9,362 nt of DNA from contig JAEXDU010000177.1 in assembly GCA_023401495.1 (NCBI GenBank), forward strand, positions 1 through 9,362, written 5' to 3'. Positions 1 through 6,661 of this stretch are shown piece by piece. The notes beneath the pieces were generated by a model. That model searched no databases and was not told where the DNA came from. It saw only the letters and a list, made by a program, of their open reading frames with translations. The stretch comes from Bacillota bacterium. GTDB lineage: Bacteria; Bacillota; Clostridia; Oscillospirales; Acutalibacteraceae. Position 1 is the first letter of the stretch. Every line of letters begins with the position of its first letter. Both the position numbers and the translations under genes were made by a program.

Positions 1-20
1 AGCGTATGGGGAGTGTAGTT

Positions 21-1598
21 ATGGAACGTCCCTTGATCCTGCAGATGCAGGGTATTACCAAACTCTTTCCGGGTGTGCGTGCACTCGACGATGTGACGCT
101 GGAGGTGCGTGAAGGCGACATTCACGCAATTTGCGGCGAGAACGGCGCGGGAAAATCGACCTTGATGAAGGTTCTTTCCGGTGTGTATCCCCACGGCTCC
201 TATGAAGGCAGGATTATCTACATGGGCAATGAGATTGCTTTCAAGGATATCAAAGAATCGGAGAAAGCCGGCATCGCGATCATTCACCAGGAGCTGACAA
301 TGATTCCGGAGCTATCCATTACCGAAAACATTTTTTTGGGAAACGAGACAGTCAATCACGGGCTGATTGACTGGGACGCCCAGCGGCGCCGCACGATAGA
401 GCTGCTGGAGAGGGTAGGGCTGACGATCGATCCCGACACCCCGATCAAGCATCTGGGCGTGGGCCAGCAGCAATTGGTGGAAATTGCAAAGGCGCTTTCC
501 AAAAACGTCAGACTGCTGATTCTGGATGAGCCGACCTCCGCGCTCAACGAGACCGACTCCGCGAACCTGCTCGAGCTCATGCGGGGCCTGAAAAAGCGGG
601 ACATTACCTGTATCATGATCTCGCACAAGCTCAACGAAATCGCGGCGATCGCCGACGCTGTCACCGTCATCCGCGATGGCCGCACGGTTGAAACGTTTTA
701 TGTTGAAGCGGGACAGATCGATGAGAACCGCATCATCCGCGCCATGGTAGGGCGCTCCATCGAAAATCGCTTCCCCACCCACGAATCGCATCCCGGCGAG
801 GTGATCTTCGAGGTGTCCGACTGGCGTGTGGAAGACCCCAATATTCCGGGCCGGATGATCTGCAAGGACTCCAGCTTCTTTGTCCGGGCCGGAGAGATCG
901 TCGGCTTCGCCGGCCTGATGGGCGCGGGAAGAACCGAGCTGATGCGGTCCATCTTTGGCCGAAACTATGGCGTCTACCTGGGCGGTTCTATCAAAATCCG
1001 GGGAAAAGAGATTCGCGTCACCTCGGTTGCCTCCGCCATCCGTCAGGGCATCGCCTATGTTCCCGAGGATCGCAAGACCTTGGGGCTCAATCTGCTGGAC
1101 AGTATCCGTATTACCACCGTGTCGGCAAACCTGAGGGGCATTTTGCGCGGCAGGCTCCTTGATCTGGATAAGGAATTTCAGGTTGCCGAACACTACCGCG
1201 ACTCCTTAAATGTCAAAACGCACAGCGTGAACAGCGGCGTAACCACCCTGTCCGGCGGGAACCAGCAAAAGGTTGTTTTGGGTAAGTGGATGTTTACAGA
1301 GCCGGAAGTTTTGATTCTTGACGAGCCCACCCGCGGGATCGACGTTGGCGCCAAGTACGAAATCTATCGCCTGATTCAGCATCTTGCGGATCAGGGAAAA
1401 GCAGTCATCATCATTTCCTCCGAGCTGCCTGAGCTGCTTGGGATATCGGACAGAATCTACACCGTCTTTGAGGGGAGCATCACAGGCGTGTTGGACCGTC
1501 AGGATGCCGATCAGGAAAAACTCATGAGAATGATGACAAATACCTCCAAATTGGAATCTAACGCGGAAAGGACAGAAATGCTTTATGAGGTATCTTAA
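21..1598 (+). CDS. mmsA: Sugar ABC transporter ATP-binding protein (MmsA/GguA/XylG type)
   Basis: Cytoplasmic energy-coupling subunit of a monosaccharide importer; two ABC domains in one chain hydrolyse ATP to drive the permease encoded next. From the ATG at 21 it is 525 aa, normal for the RbsA/MglA/XylG class. Domain 1 has Walker A GENGAGKST (res 39-47), a signature-like LGVGQQQ (145-151), Walker B LLILDEP (165-171) and the switch His in ISHK (H202). Domain 2 has the degenerate Walker A typical of this class, GLMGAGRT (298-305, Arg304 in place of Lys), a full LSGGNQQK signature (410-417) and LILDEPTRGIDVGAK around D434/E435. ATG 21 is preferred to ATG 6 because GGGGAG (8-13) lies 7 nt before it. 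The last 14 nt overlap the permease gene, so translation is probably coupled. The class assignment is firm. The 'multiple monosaccharide' subtype rests mainly on the ChvE-like binding protein downstream, so the exact sugar is open. Confidence 0.93.
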   Translation: MERPLILQMQGITKLFPGVRALDDVTLEVREGDIHAICGENGAGKSTLMKVLSGVYPHGSYEGRIIYMGNEIAFKDIKESEKAGIAIIHQELTMIPELSITENIFLGNETVNHGLIDWDAQRRRTIELLERVGLTIDPDTPIKHLGVGQQQLVEIAKALSKNVRLLILDEPTSALNETDSANLLELMRGLKKRDITCIMISHKLNEIAAIADAVTVIRDGRTVETFYVEAGQIDENRIIRAMVGRSIENRFPTHESHPGEVIFEVSDWRVEDPNIPGRMICKDSSFFVRAGEIVGFAGLMGAGRTELMRSIFGRNYGVYLGGSIKIRGKEIRVTSVASAIRQGIAYVPEDRKTLGLNLLDSIRITTVSANLRGILRGRLLDLDKEFQVAEHYRDSLNVKTHSVNSGVTTLSGGNQQKVVLGKWMFTEPEVLILDEPTRGIDVGAKYEIYRLIQHLADQGKAVIIISSELPELLGISDRIYTVFEGSITGVLDRQDADQEKLMRMMTNTSKLESNAERTEMLYEVS

Positions 1599-2844
1599 GA
1601 AAGTACTTGGCGGCGGACTGCGGCAGTACAGCATGGTGATTGCCCTAGTGGCGCTTACCATCATCTTTAATATTGCTTCGGGAGGGAGAATGATTACCTC
1701 CTCCAACTTTCAGAACCTGATTTCCGGTAATGCGTATGTGCTGGTGCTGGCGATCGGAATGCTGATGGTCATCGTGATCGGACAGATCGATCTGTCCGTC
1801 GGTTCGGTTGCCGGATTCGCGGGAATGGTAATGGCCCTTTCCGCGCGGGATTTCGGCTTGCCGTGGTGGCTCGCGGTGCTCCTCGCACTCGCGATCGGCG
1901 CGGCCGCCGGAGCATGGCAGGGGTTCTGGCTCGCCAAGCTCGGCATTCCCGGCTTTATTACAACACTCGGCGGCATGATGATTTTCCGCGGCGGCGTCAT
2001 CTGGATTTCAAGATCCATCTCGGTGCCGGCACCGTCGGAGCTCAAAGTGTTCGGTTCGGGATATTTGCCCGACTGGGGCCCTGCTACAGGAATGAATAAC
2101 TCGACTCTGCTGCTGGGGATTATCGCGATCGTCGCTTTCGCCTTTGCGCAGCTGCGCGGGCGCACGCGTTCGGCCAACCTGACCGGAAAAACAGAGGAGC
2201 TTTGGCCGGTGGTGGTTCGGATTGTTCTGGTCGGTGTGATCATCGGTTACTTAACCTGGATTTTCGGCACTGGCCGTCCCGGCACATCCTTCCCCGTACC
2301 GGGCCTGATCCTCGTGATTTTGATCATTATCTATCACACGATCACCCAGCGCACCCGGTTTGGCCGGCATATCTACGCGGTCGGCGGCAACAAAACTTCG
2401 GCCGCACTGTCCGGCGTCAATGTCCAAAAAACCTATTTCCTCACAATGCTTAATATGTCCCTGCTTGCGGCTTTGGCTGGAATCATGTTCGTAGGCAGAT
2501 CGACCGCGGCAGGCCCGTCGGATGGCACCGGGTGGGAGCTCGACGCCATTGCGTCGGTCTTTATCGGCGGCGCGGCTGTTTCGGGTGGTGTCGGCACCGT
2601 TTTCGCCACAATGATCGGCGGACTGGTGATGGCCGTTCTCAACTCCGGACTGATGCTCATGGGCGTTGGCGCTGACCGCACGCAGGTCATTAAGGGCCTG
2701 GTGCTGCTTGCCGCGGTTGCTTTTGATGTGTTCAACAAGCAGCAGGGCCGCCCCTCCATCACGGGAAGACTGTTCCCCACAAAGGAAGGCAAACCCCAGG
2801 AAAGCGAACCCCAGAAAGGTAACCCTGCCAGCAGCGATTCCTGA
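1585..2844 (+). CDS. mmsB: Sugar ABC transporter permease (MmsB/GguB/XylH type)
   Basis: Membrane channel subunit of the monosaccharide importer, 419 aa, of the BPD_transp_2 (RbsC/XylH-like) family. The chain alternates long hydrophobic stretches with short loops, roughly ten membrane segments. Family-typical stretches are IGQIDLSVGSVAGFAG in the N-terminal third and VFIGGAAVSGGVGTVFATMIGG in the C-terminal third. The middle carries a longer hydrophilic insert (RTRSANLTGKTEEL) of the kind found in the longer XylH/GguB members. The C-terminus ends in a charged, non-membrane tail with a short internal repeat (KPQESEPQKGNP, KP/EP-Q pattern), probably cytoplasmic and disordered. The ATG at 1585 lies inside the end of the ATPase gene, with AAAGGA (1567-1572) as a slightly distant ribosome binding site. 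It works with the ATPase upstream and the binding protein downstream. Family is clear; substrate is inferred. Confidence 0.92.
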   Translation: MRYLKKVLGGGLRQYSMVIALVALTIIFNIASGGRMITSSNFQNLISGNAYVLVLAIGMLMVIVIGQIDLSVGSVAGFAGMVMALSARDFGLPWWLAVLLALAIGAAAGAWQGFWLAKLGIPGFITTLGGMMIFRGGVIWISRSISVPAPSELKVFGSGYLPDWGPATGMNNSTLLLGIIAIVAFAFAQLRGRTRSANLTGKTEELWPVVVRIVLVGVIIGYLTWIFGTGRPGTSFPVPGLILVILIIIYHTITQRTRFGRHIYAVGGNKTSAALSGVNVQKTYFLTMLNMSLLAALAGIMFVGRSTAAGPSDGTGWELDAIASVFIGGAAVSGGVGTVFATMIGGLVMAVLNSGLMLMGVGADRTQVIKGLVLLAAVAFDVFNKQQGRPSITGRLFPTKEGKPQESEPQKGNPASSDS

Positions 2845-2900
2845 CAGACTGGTGGCCGGGCCTTGCATATTAGTCGACGGACTTAAAACAGGAGGTTAAT

Positions 2901-4025
2901 ATGAAAACGAAAAAGCGTCTATCTCTGTTACTCGCAGCAGCACTTACCATGACAACAGCACTGACCGGCTGCGGCGGAACACAGCAAACTACTTCTTCCG
3001 CTGCGCCTGCACCTACCTCTTCCACCCCCGCTGAATCCGGCGCTGCCGGATTTGCAGCAGACGCAACCATCGGTGTTGCACTGCCCTGGCTGGGCACCCA
3101 GAACTGGAAAGAAGCGGATGAGATGTTCCGGGCCCAGCTCGAAGCTGCGGGCTTCAAGGCAATCGTCCAGCACGCTGACAACAAGGTTCCCCAACAGCAG
3201 CAGCAAATCGAGTCTATGATTCAGAACGGCGCCAAAGTGATCGTCGTCGGCCCTGTCGATGGTTCTCAGCTTGGAGCGGTTCTGGAAGAAGCGAAGGCGG
3301 CCGGCATCAGCATCATCGGCTATGACCGCCTCATCGAGAACACCACTGGCATCGACGGCGTGGTGCAGTTTGGCAGCATCAAAACCGGCGAACTGCAGGG
3401 GCAGGCTCTGCTCGACGGACTGGCTGCCCAGAAGGGCAAGGGTCCTTACAACATCGAACTGTTCGGCGGCGGACCTGCCGACCCGAACGCCCCCAACTTC
3501 TTCAAGGGCGCTATGAAAGTGCTCCAGCCCAAGATCGACGACGGTACGCTGGTTGTCGTCTCCGGCCAGACCGATTTCACCCAGTGCGCTACCATGGATT
3601 GGGATAATTCCAAGGCCCAGGCCCGTATGGATTCCCTCCTCTCCGGCTTCTACTCCAATAAGGAAATCGACGGCGTTCTTTCTCCCAACGACGGCATCGC
3701 CCGTGCGATCATCACCGCGTCCGAGCAGGCCGGCCAGAAGATCCCCGTTGTTTCGGGCCTTGACGCTGAGAACGAGTCCGTTGAGTGGATTTGGTCTGGC
3801 AAACAGTATTCTACTGTAGCCAAACCGACCGACGTTCTGGTAGGCAAAACGATTGAGATCATCAAGTCGCTGCAGGCAGGCAAAGGAATGCCCGCCCCCG
3901 ATACGACCGTAGAAAATGGCAAGAAAGACGTCGGCGTCTATGAACTGGCTCCGATCGTTGTCACCAAGGAAAATGCAAAAGAAGTATTCGCGAATGATTC
4001 CGGCCGTATGGCTCTCCTGAAATAA
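2901..4025 (+). CDS. chvE: ChvE-like sugar-binding lipoprotein
   Basis: Extracellular solute-binding lipoprotein that captures a monosaccharide and delivers it to the permease. It is 374 aa, starting at ATG 2901 with a strong GGAGG (2891-2895) 5 nt upstream. The signal peptide has a KTKKR basic start, a hydrophobic core and a lipobox LTGC with Cys24 as the predicted lipidated residue, followed by a Ser/Thr/Ala/Pro-rich linker to about residue 50. The rest is a Peripla_BP_4 type-I fold. Several stretches resemble Agrobacterium ChvE as I remember it: the GGGPADPNAPNFFKGAM segment, VVSGQTDF, AQARMDSLLSGFYSNKEIDGVLSPNDG, and VSGLDAENESVEWI. ChvE binds several aldoses (glucose, galactose, arabinose, xylose among them), so the real ligand here is not settled by sequence. 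It lies 56 nt after the permease gene and is last in the cluster. Hairpins downstream may end or stabilise its mRNA. Confidence 0.92.
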   Translation: MKTKKRLSLLLAAALTMTTALTGCGGTQQTTSSAAPAPTSSTPAESGAAGFAADATIGVALPWLGTQNWKEADEMFRAQLEAAGFKAIVQHADNKVPQQQQQIESMIQNGAKVIVVGPVDGSQLGAVLEEAKAAGISIIGYDRLIENTTGIDGVVQFGSIKTGELQGQALLDGLAAQKGKGPYNIELFGGGPADPNAPNFFKGAMKVLQPKIDDGTLVVVSGQTDFTQCATMDWDNSKAQARMDSLLSGFYSNKEIDGVLSPNDGIARAIITASEQAGQKIPVVSGLDAENESVEWIWSGKQYSTVAKPTDVLVGKTIEIIKSLQAGKGMPAPDTTVENGKKDVGVYELAPIVVTKENAKEVFANDSGRMALLK

Positions 4026-4034
4026 GAAATCCGA

Positions 4035-4100
4035 AGAACCTGTATTGGCAAGTGAGAAATACCGCTAAAATAATTCTTTCAGGATACGAATACAGGTTCT
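4035..4100 (+). repeat. 12-bp perfect inverted repeat after the binding-protein gene
   Basis: AGAACCTGTATT (4035-4046) is exactly complementary to AATACAGGTTCT (4089-4100), with 42 nt between the arms. It begins 10 nt after the binding-protein stop codon. It has no T-run after it, so it is not a standard terminator by itself. It may fold as the base of a larger 3'-UTR structure, with the tight hairpin at 4116-4144 following. The arms are seen directly; any role is inference. Confidence 0.6.
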
Positions 4101-4115
4101 AAGCTCTTGCAAAGG

Positions 4116-4144
4116 GGACGGCGGAGGATATTCCTTTGCCGTCC
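4116..4144 (+). terminator. Strong hairpin downstream of the sugar importer (terminator or mRNA-stabilising)
   Basis: GGACGGC (4116-4122) pairs with GCCGTCC (4138-4144). The pairing continues inward through two G-T pairs and AGGA/TCCT (4125-4128 with 4132-4135), giving 13 paired positions closed by a 3-nt loop. The following bases, GATTTG, give only a weak T-tract. It is therefore either an inefficient rho-independent terminator or a 3' stem protecting the binding-protein mRNA, a common arrangement for genes of this type. Confidence 0.55.
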
Positions 4145-4169
4145 GATTTGCAGACGCGTAAATTCCTGC

Positions 4170-4184
4170 TGAATGGAACATTCA
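4170..4184. promoter_or_regulatory. Palindrome TGAATG-GAA-CATTCA, candidate operator
   Basis: Six-base arms, TGAATG and CATTCA, flank a 3-nt GAA centre. It contains GAACATTCAT (4176-4185), a 10-mer that recurs at 4517-4526 and, inverted, at 6681-6690, each time inside a palindrome. It could be a regulator binding site or just a small hairpin; function is inference. Confidence 0.3.
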
Positions 4185-4359
4185 TATAAAATTGTAGTTG
4201 ATGTGAAATGACATTGCTTTGAACGCGGCGATGAAATCGCTGGAAAAAGCAGTGGGAACATAATTGAAATCAGCACTCCTTTTGTGCTAAAATAAGACAA
4301 GAATTTTCATTGATAATTCGTATTTAAGAAGCTCGGCGGAAAATTCATCGCCAAAATGG

Positions 4360-4707
4360 TTGTTTCGAGCTGTGAAAGCAGGTTCTAAGCTTGGTGTTTC
4401 TAATGCGGTAATCATGGCGTTCATGGAAAAGCCAGGGCAAACCAGCGACGAAATGTTCACACGCCACGCAAATATTGAGTGTAGCCTGAGAGCCATAGTC
4501 AAACAACTTAAAAATGAACATTCATTTTTCAAGCAGTGGGTTTTGTCCGAGGGCACGCAAGGCGTGCATTTGACGATGCAGTCGGAGCAATGGCCGCTGC
4601 TTGTGGGCTTCTGTGGCGAAACCGCTGCAGACTTCAAAGAGACTGCTGTCTTTTTGAAGTTGCCCGACTATAAATTTTTTTCGGGAGTGATTGAATGTTC
4701 GATATAG
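4360..4707 (+). CDS. Doubtful small ORF upstream of the sugar kinase
   Basis: A 115-codon reading frame from TTG 4360, or 97 codons from ATG 4414, ending 13 nt inside the kinase gene. I do not recognise the product. It is predicted soluble, with no signal peptide or membrane segment, and has a Trp/His/Phe-containing C-terminal half. The frame is open upstream without a start until a stop at 4312-4314, so it could also be the tail of a decayed gene. Against it: no convincing ribosome binding site before any candidate start, lower GC than its neighbours, two long palindromes inside it (4511-4530 and 4631-4660), and a reading frame of similar length on the other strand. It may be non-coding leader DNA of the kinase operon. 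Confidence 0.25.
   Translation: MFRAVKAGSKLGVSNAVIMAFMEKPGQTSDEMFTRHANIECSLRAIVKQLKNEHSFFKQWVLSEGTQGVHLTMQSEQWPLLVGFCGETAADFKETAVFLKLPDYKFFSGVIECSI
4511..4530. promoter_or_regulatory. Palindrome with 9-bp perfect arms, candidate operator
   Basis: AAAAATGAA (4511-4519) and TTCATTTTT (4522-4530) are perfect inverted arms separated by CA. Pairing extends by CTT (4508-4510) with AAG (4532-4534) if C4531 bulges. The 2-nt centre is too tight for a good RNA hairpin but suits a dimeric DNA-binding protein. The core AATGAACATTCATT (4514-4527) is the exact reverse complement of 4680s sequence's counterpart in the second gap, 6680-6693. It lies about 165 nt before the kinase start. Confidence 0.35.
4631..4660 (+). 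promoter_or_regulatory. 13-bp hairpin in the kinase leader
   Basis: ACTTCAAAGAGAC (4631-4643) pairs along its whole length with GTCTTTTTGAAGT (4648-4660), with one G-T pair and a TGCT loop. It sits 35 nt upstream of the kinase start codon. A second short stem, CCCGA (4663-4667) with TCGGG (4681-4685), would cover the ribosome binding site GGGAG (4683-4687) and has a T-run (4675-4681) near it. The arrangement could affect translation or transcript processing of the kinase operon. Pairing is seen directly; regulation is inferred. Confidence 0.4.
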
Positions 4708-5657
4708 TCGCGTTGGGTGAGCTACTGATTGACTTTACATACCACGGCAGAAGCGAAAACGGGATGCGCCTGTTTGAGCAGAACCCTGGCGGCGCGCCTG
4801 CGAACATGCTTTGTGCCGCTTCGAATTTAGGATCAAGCACTGCGTTTATCGGCAAGGTGGGCAAGGATATGCACGGGGATTATCTGCGCAGGGTGCTGGA
4901 AGAAAAGGGCGTCGACACCGGCGGGCTGATCAGCGCGGAGGATGTGTTTACGACACTCGCGTTCGTCGAGCTGTCCGAAACGGGCGAACGCAAATTCTCA
5001 TTTGCACGTAAGCCCGGTGCGGACACCTGTCTTACGGCGTGCGAGGTGAAGCGCGAGTTGTTGGAGGGGTGCAGGATTTTTCACTTCGGATCCCTTTCGC
5101 TGACCGACGAGCCTTCGCGTTCTGCCACAATAGAAGCGGTGAAAGCCGCGAAAAAAGCCGGAGCCATCATCTCTTACGACCCGAACTACCGTGCGCCGCT
5201 CTGGAAAAGTGAGGACGAAGCCACCGGGATCATGCGAAGCGTCCTTCCTTTTGCGGACATAGTCAAAATCAGCGACGAGGAGGTCGGGCTGATCACGGGC
5301 GAGTCTTCTCCCGAGGCTGCCGCCGGGTGTCTTTTTCAAAAGGGGATCTCCTGTGCAGTCGTCACGCTTGGCAGCAACGGCGCCTATACCGCAGTGGAAG
5401 GCGCGTCTGCGCTCGTTTCCGTTCCCGATGTTCCGGTGGTTGACACCACAGGTGCCGGGGATGCTTTCTGGGGTGGCTTCCTCTATCAGCTGGCTATGAG
5501 CGGGCTTCGTCCCAATGAGCTTGGCGAAGCACAGCTCCGGGATTTTACCGAATTTGCCAACGCTGTCGCCACACTGTGTGTTCAAAAGCGCGGGGGGATA
5601 CCGGCGATGCCCACAATCAACATGGTCAGGGATTTTCTTGACAGAAAAGAGGGATGA
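4695..5657 (+). CDS. PfkB-family sugar kinase, probable fructokinase
   Basis: Cytoplasmic ATP-dependent sugar kinase of the ribokinase/PfkB fold, 320 aa, a normal length. The N-terminus VALGELLIDF (res 5-14) and the sugar-binding signature PGGAPANM (31-38) match fructokinases (ScrK-like) better than ribokinases. The C-terminal PfkB signature is DTTGAGDAFWGGF, with the anion hole GAG (253-255) and catalytic base Asp256. The start ATG 4695 has GGGAG (4683-4687) 7 nt upstream. The stop codon overlaps an ATG of the isomerase gene, so the two are co-transcribed and probably translationally coupled. If the isomerase partner makes D-fructose from D-mannose, this enzyme would give fructose 6-phosphate for glycolysis. 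If it makes D-xylulose from D-lyxose, a xylulose kinase activity would be needed, which is unusual for PfkB members. Family assignment is firm; exact substrate is inferred. Confidence 0.9.
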   Translation: MFDIVALGELLIDFTYHGRSENGMRLFEQNPGGAPANMLCAASNLGSSTAFIGKVGKDMHGDYLRRVLEEKGVDTGGLISAEDVFTTLAFVELSETGERKFSFARKPGADTCLTACEVKRELLEGCRIFHFGSLSLTDEPSRSATIEAVKAAKKAGAIISYDPNYRAPLWKSEDEATGIMRSVLPFADIVKISDEEVGLITGESSPEAAAGCLFQKGISCAVVTLGSNGAYTAVEGASALVSVPDVPVVDTTGAGDAFWGGFLYQLAMSGLRPNELGEAQLRDFTEFANAVATLCVQKRGGIPAMPTINMVRDFLDRKEG

Positions 5658-5659
5658 CG

Positions 5660-6343
5660 ATGAAACGCAGCGAGATTAACAAGGTGCTGATGGAAATGGA
5701 GGCGTTCATAAAGGAATACCGTTTTGCCCTGCCGCCTTTCTGTCACTTTACGCCGGAGGACTGGAAGTCCAAGGGCCATGACTACGACGAAATCCGCGAC
5801 AACATGCTGGGCTGGGATATTACCGACTACGGCCTCGGCGACTTTGATAAGGTCGGTTTTTCGCTGATCACCATCCGCAACGGCAATTTTGCTATGAAGG
5901 ACAAATACGCCAAGACCTATGCCGAAAAGCTGCTCTATCTGCGGGAAGGTCAATACTCCCCCATGCACTTTCACTGGAACAAAATGGAGGATATTATCAA
6001 CCGCGGCGGCGGCAATGTTCTGATCCGCGTCTACAACTCTACCCCCAGTGAGGGGCTGGACGAGACCGGGGAGGTGCACGTTCACATGGATGGCCGGGAA
6101 CTGGTTGTTCCTGCAGGGACACAGGTGCGCCTGACGCCGGGCGAGAGCATCACCATACAGCCCTATTTATACCACGACTTTTCGGTGGAGGAAGGCACGG
6201 GGCCGGTGCTGTTGGGCGAGGTGAGCCAATGCAACGACGACAATACCGATAACCGCTTTCTGAAGCCCATTGGCCGTTTCCCCGCCATTGAGGAAGACGA
6301 GCCGCCCTACCGTTTGCTCTGCAACGAATACCCAAAGCTGTAA
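5660..6343 (+). CDS. D-lyxose/D-mannose ketol-isomerase (cupin family)
   Basis: Cytoplasmic metal-dependent aldose-ketose isomerase that interconverts D-lyxose and D-xylulose and, in characterised relatives (Bacillus YdaE, E. coli O157 EcSI), D-mannose and D-fructose. From ATG 5660 it is 227 aa, the usual length, and begins MKRSEIN as relatives do. AGAGGG (5648-5653) is 6 nt upstream of 5660 but touches the in-frame ATG 5654, which favours 5660. Cupin metal ligands are visible: H103, H105 and E110 in MHFHWNKME, and H172 in YLYHDF. The tail motif GEVSQCNDDNTDNRF is strongly family-like. It follows the kinase gene directly and ends about 110 nt before a strong terminator. This pairing suggests an aldose to ketose to ketose-phosphate route fed by the importer upstream. 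Preference between mannose and lyxose cannot be read from the sequence. Confidence 0.91.
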   Translation: MKRSEINKVLMEMEAFIKEYRFALPPFCHFTPEDWKSKGHDYDEIRDNMLGWDITDYGLGDFDKVGFSLITIRNGNFAMKDKYAKTYAEKLLYLREGQYSPMHFHWNKMEDIINRGGGNVLIRVYNSTPSEGLDETGEVHVHMDGRELVVPAGTQVRLTPGESITIQPYLYHDFSVEEGTGPVLLGEVSQCNDDNTDNRFLKPIGRFPAIEEDEPPYRLLCNEYPKL

Positions 6344-6452
6344 GATCGGGAGAAAAATCAGCGGTGTGAGAGGTATAACGTAAACGGAGCGGCCTCTGAT
6401 GAAGATTGATCCAAAAAAGCAAAACGTGGGAATTTGAATAGGAACGATACAT

Positions 6453-6486
6453 ACCGCAGCTATTGCAACAGTAGTTGCGGTTTTTC
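6453..6486 (+). terminator. Rho-independent terminator of the kinase-isomerase operon
   Basis: ACCGCAGCTATT (6453-6464) pairs with AGTAGTTGCGGT (6470-6481) over 12 positions, including two G-T pairs, around a GCAAC loop. The stem runs straight into TTTTT (6481-6485). This is a textbook intrinsic terminator for + strand transcription, 110 nt after the isomerase stop. No T-run borders the other side, so it is unlikely to work in reverse. Confidence 0.85.
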
Positions 6487-6553
6487 TGTACGTATCTGGT
6501 TTTGTTTTTTGAAAATATCAAAGATATCATCTGGCAAAATCCCAGGGGAAAAA

Positions 6554-6582
6554 TTGCTGTAAAAGCGCGGCAGAGATATGAT
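6554..6582 (+). promoter_or_regulatory. Possible sigma-70-type promoter in the gap
   Basis: TTGCTG (6554-6559) and TATGAT (6577-6582) are separated by 17 nt. A transcript would start near 6589 and read into the long inverted repeat at 6662-6711, with no ORF between. AT-rich DNA often gives such matches by chance, so confidence is low. Confidence 0.3.
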
Positions 6583-6661
6583 ATAAGATGACTTGAAAAA
6601 TATTTTTGATTTCAATCATTCTTCTTTTACTAAAGTTTGATATGGATAATCTTAATAAAAG

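Larger units (their letters stand above)
4026..4359. other. AT-richer gap with hairpins, no supported gene
   Basis: This stretch between the sugar-binding lipoprotein and the doubtful ORF that starts at 4360 shows no ORF with a credible ribosome binding site on either strand. It holds the 4035/4100 inverted repeat, the 4116-4144 hairpin, TGAATG-GAA-CATTCA (4170-4184) and a small stem around GCGAT-GAA-ATCGC (4228-4240). AGCAC/GTGCT flanks a 7-nt loop near 4272-4288. A possible -10 element (GATAAT, 4312-4317) has no well-spaced -35. The promoter of the kinase operon should lie somewhere here or in the following 300 nt, but I cannot place it with confidence. Confidence 0.5.

Noticed and set aside
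898..935. Arg in place of Lys in the second Walker A of the importer ATPase as a defect
   Set aside because: The GAGRT form is normal for the second domain of RbsA/MglA/XylG-type sugar ATPases.
312..1193. 293-codon frame on the - strand
   Set aside because: It lies entirely opposite the importer ATPase gene, which has all its ABC motifs. The translation has no domain character and is a by-product of GC-rich codon use.
2251..2868. 205-codon frame on the - strand
   Set aside because: Antisense to the permease gene, with low-complexity His/Arg/Ala-rich translation and no ribosome binding site.
4206..4263. Short frame reading ALNAAMKSLEKAVGT before a stop, looking like a gene end
   Set aside because: Fewer than 20 codons with a stop just upstream; too short to call a gene remnant without a database match.
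4093..4391. 13-nt direct repeat CAGGTTCTAAGCT at 4093-4105 and 4379-4391
   Set aside because: A match of this length between two places in about 9 kb is within chance expectation, and nothing else is shared around the two copies.
4287..4637. 116-codon frame on the - strand, Cys-rich translation
   Set aside because: TTG start without a ribosome binding site, no recognisable domain; competes with an equally weak frame on the + strand. Kept out as unsupported.
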